From Polytrichum commune (lineage: Eukaryota; Streptophyta; Polytrichopsida; Polytrichales; Polytrichaceae), in NCBI GenBank assembly GCA_950295325.1, contig OX485803.1, positions 17,796,001 to 17,856,000 on the forward strand: DNA of 60,000 nt. Direction: 5' to 3'. Position 1 is the stretch's first letter. The number at the start of each line of letters is the position of its first letter. The notes under the pieces are model-generated. The model was not told where the DNA came from, ran no database searches, and saw only the letters and a program-made list of their open reading frames with translations. Below are positions 59,580-60,000 of the stretch, piece by piece. The translations under genes were made by a program, and so were the position numbers.

Positions 59580-60000
59580 GAGGGAAATGGTATATATAAT
59601 GCCTATAGTGGATAGGTGGACCCTTATGAAAATTGGTAAGGTGGCTTTGGGAGCCTTACGGGGGTAAGTTTGAGGTTTGGTGTTTTTCAAGTTTTCTTTC
59701 ATTGAGTACAATACAAGTAAGATATTTGATTGCATGAGGGAGATATTTGCCATTAAGGCTTTGAGAGAAGAATTGAGGATATTCAAATCTTTGAGTTTTT
59801 CATTAAAGCTTTTGTGGATGATGCCGTGAGATACAAGAGGGAAGAGAGTGTTCCAGCCAAGTTGGCTGAGGTGTGGGATGGTGATGTCATATTTGTGATG
59901 CTTGTGTGCAATGGCAGTTGGGAGAATTTGTCATTACAATAGGTAAATTTGATGACTTGAATTTGAATTTGAGGGGATGGGTAGGATGGGGTCGTGCCAT
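59580..60000 (-). mobile_element. LINE fragment, extreme C-terminal region, cut by the window end
   Basis: The sequence matches the tail of the LINE at 15.2-15.7 kb at nucleotide level: a shared ATTTGTCATTACAATAGGTAAATTTGAT-type start near 59930 (compare 15645-15675), a GTGTTCCA.CC motif (59848 and 15569), and TTGGCCAA/TTGGTC-type 3' sequence. Frames are broken. The reverse transcriptase would lie beyond 60000. Confidence 0.55.

Overview
This looks like nuclear DNA from a land plant with a large, repeat-rich genome. Two intron-bearing plant genes are spread over 60 kb, and nearly everything else is decayed transposable elements. The elements recognised are LINE, SINE, hAT, PIF/Harbinger, Tigger/pogo, Stowaway and CACTA-like copies. 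A piece of plant mitochondrial 18S rRNA is also present. The low gene density, and a vacuolar-iron-transporter-like protein that keeps an insert missing from flowering-plant VTL proteins, suggest a fern or another non-flowering plant. The species itself cannot be named from the sequence.

Layout. 1-2000: a 30-bp minisatellite, then a broken Myb/NAM-associated protein inside one end of a PIF/Harbinger element. 2-8.3 kb: shuffled copies of a non-coding repeat around a shortened Tigger/pogo element (about 5.9-7.15 kb). 7.3-21.1 kb: several foldback or MITE elements and a LINE fragment carrying a SINE insertion with a perfect 12-bp target-site duplication. 22.6-25.8 kb: gene 1 (+), a VIT1/CCC1-family iron transporter of 3 exons and 296 aa. 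28.8-30.3 kb: a second LINE fragment. 32.1 kb: the mitochondrial rRNA fragment. 33.7-39.4 kb: a third LINE, cut in two by a 4.4-kb hAT-type insertion with a perfect 8-bp target duplication. That insertion contains two MITEs and a remarkable array of small hairpins. 40.0-42.2 kb: a long inverted-repeat element around a GGGTGGGCATG minisatellite. 45.76-48.93 kb: gene 2 (-), phytoene synthase, 6 exons and 438 aa, with a 90-bp minisatellite directly upstream of its start codon. 50-60 kb: further dispersed repeats, another Harbinger MITE and a fourth LINE fragment.

How the genes relate. Phytoene synthase makes the first committed step of carotenoid synthesis in plastids. The VIT-like protein is expected to load iron (or Mn) into a vacuole-type compartment. 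They lie 20 kb apart on opposite strands, and nothing suggests they work together. The other protein-like stretches are transposon relics with stops, frameshifts or lost catalytic residues.

Most striking unexplained signal: an array at about 37.2-38.6 kb of at least ten short hairpins. Their arms differ in sequence, but they share one pentaloop (TTCAC, with TTCTC and TTCCC variants). Read on the minus strand, every one of these loops fits the RNA pattern GNRNA (GUGAA, GAGAA, GGGAA).
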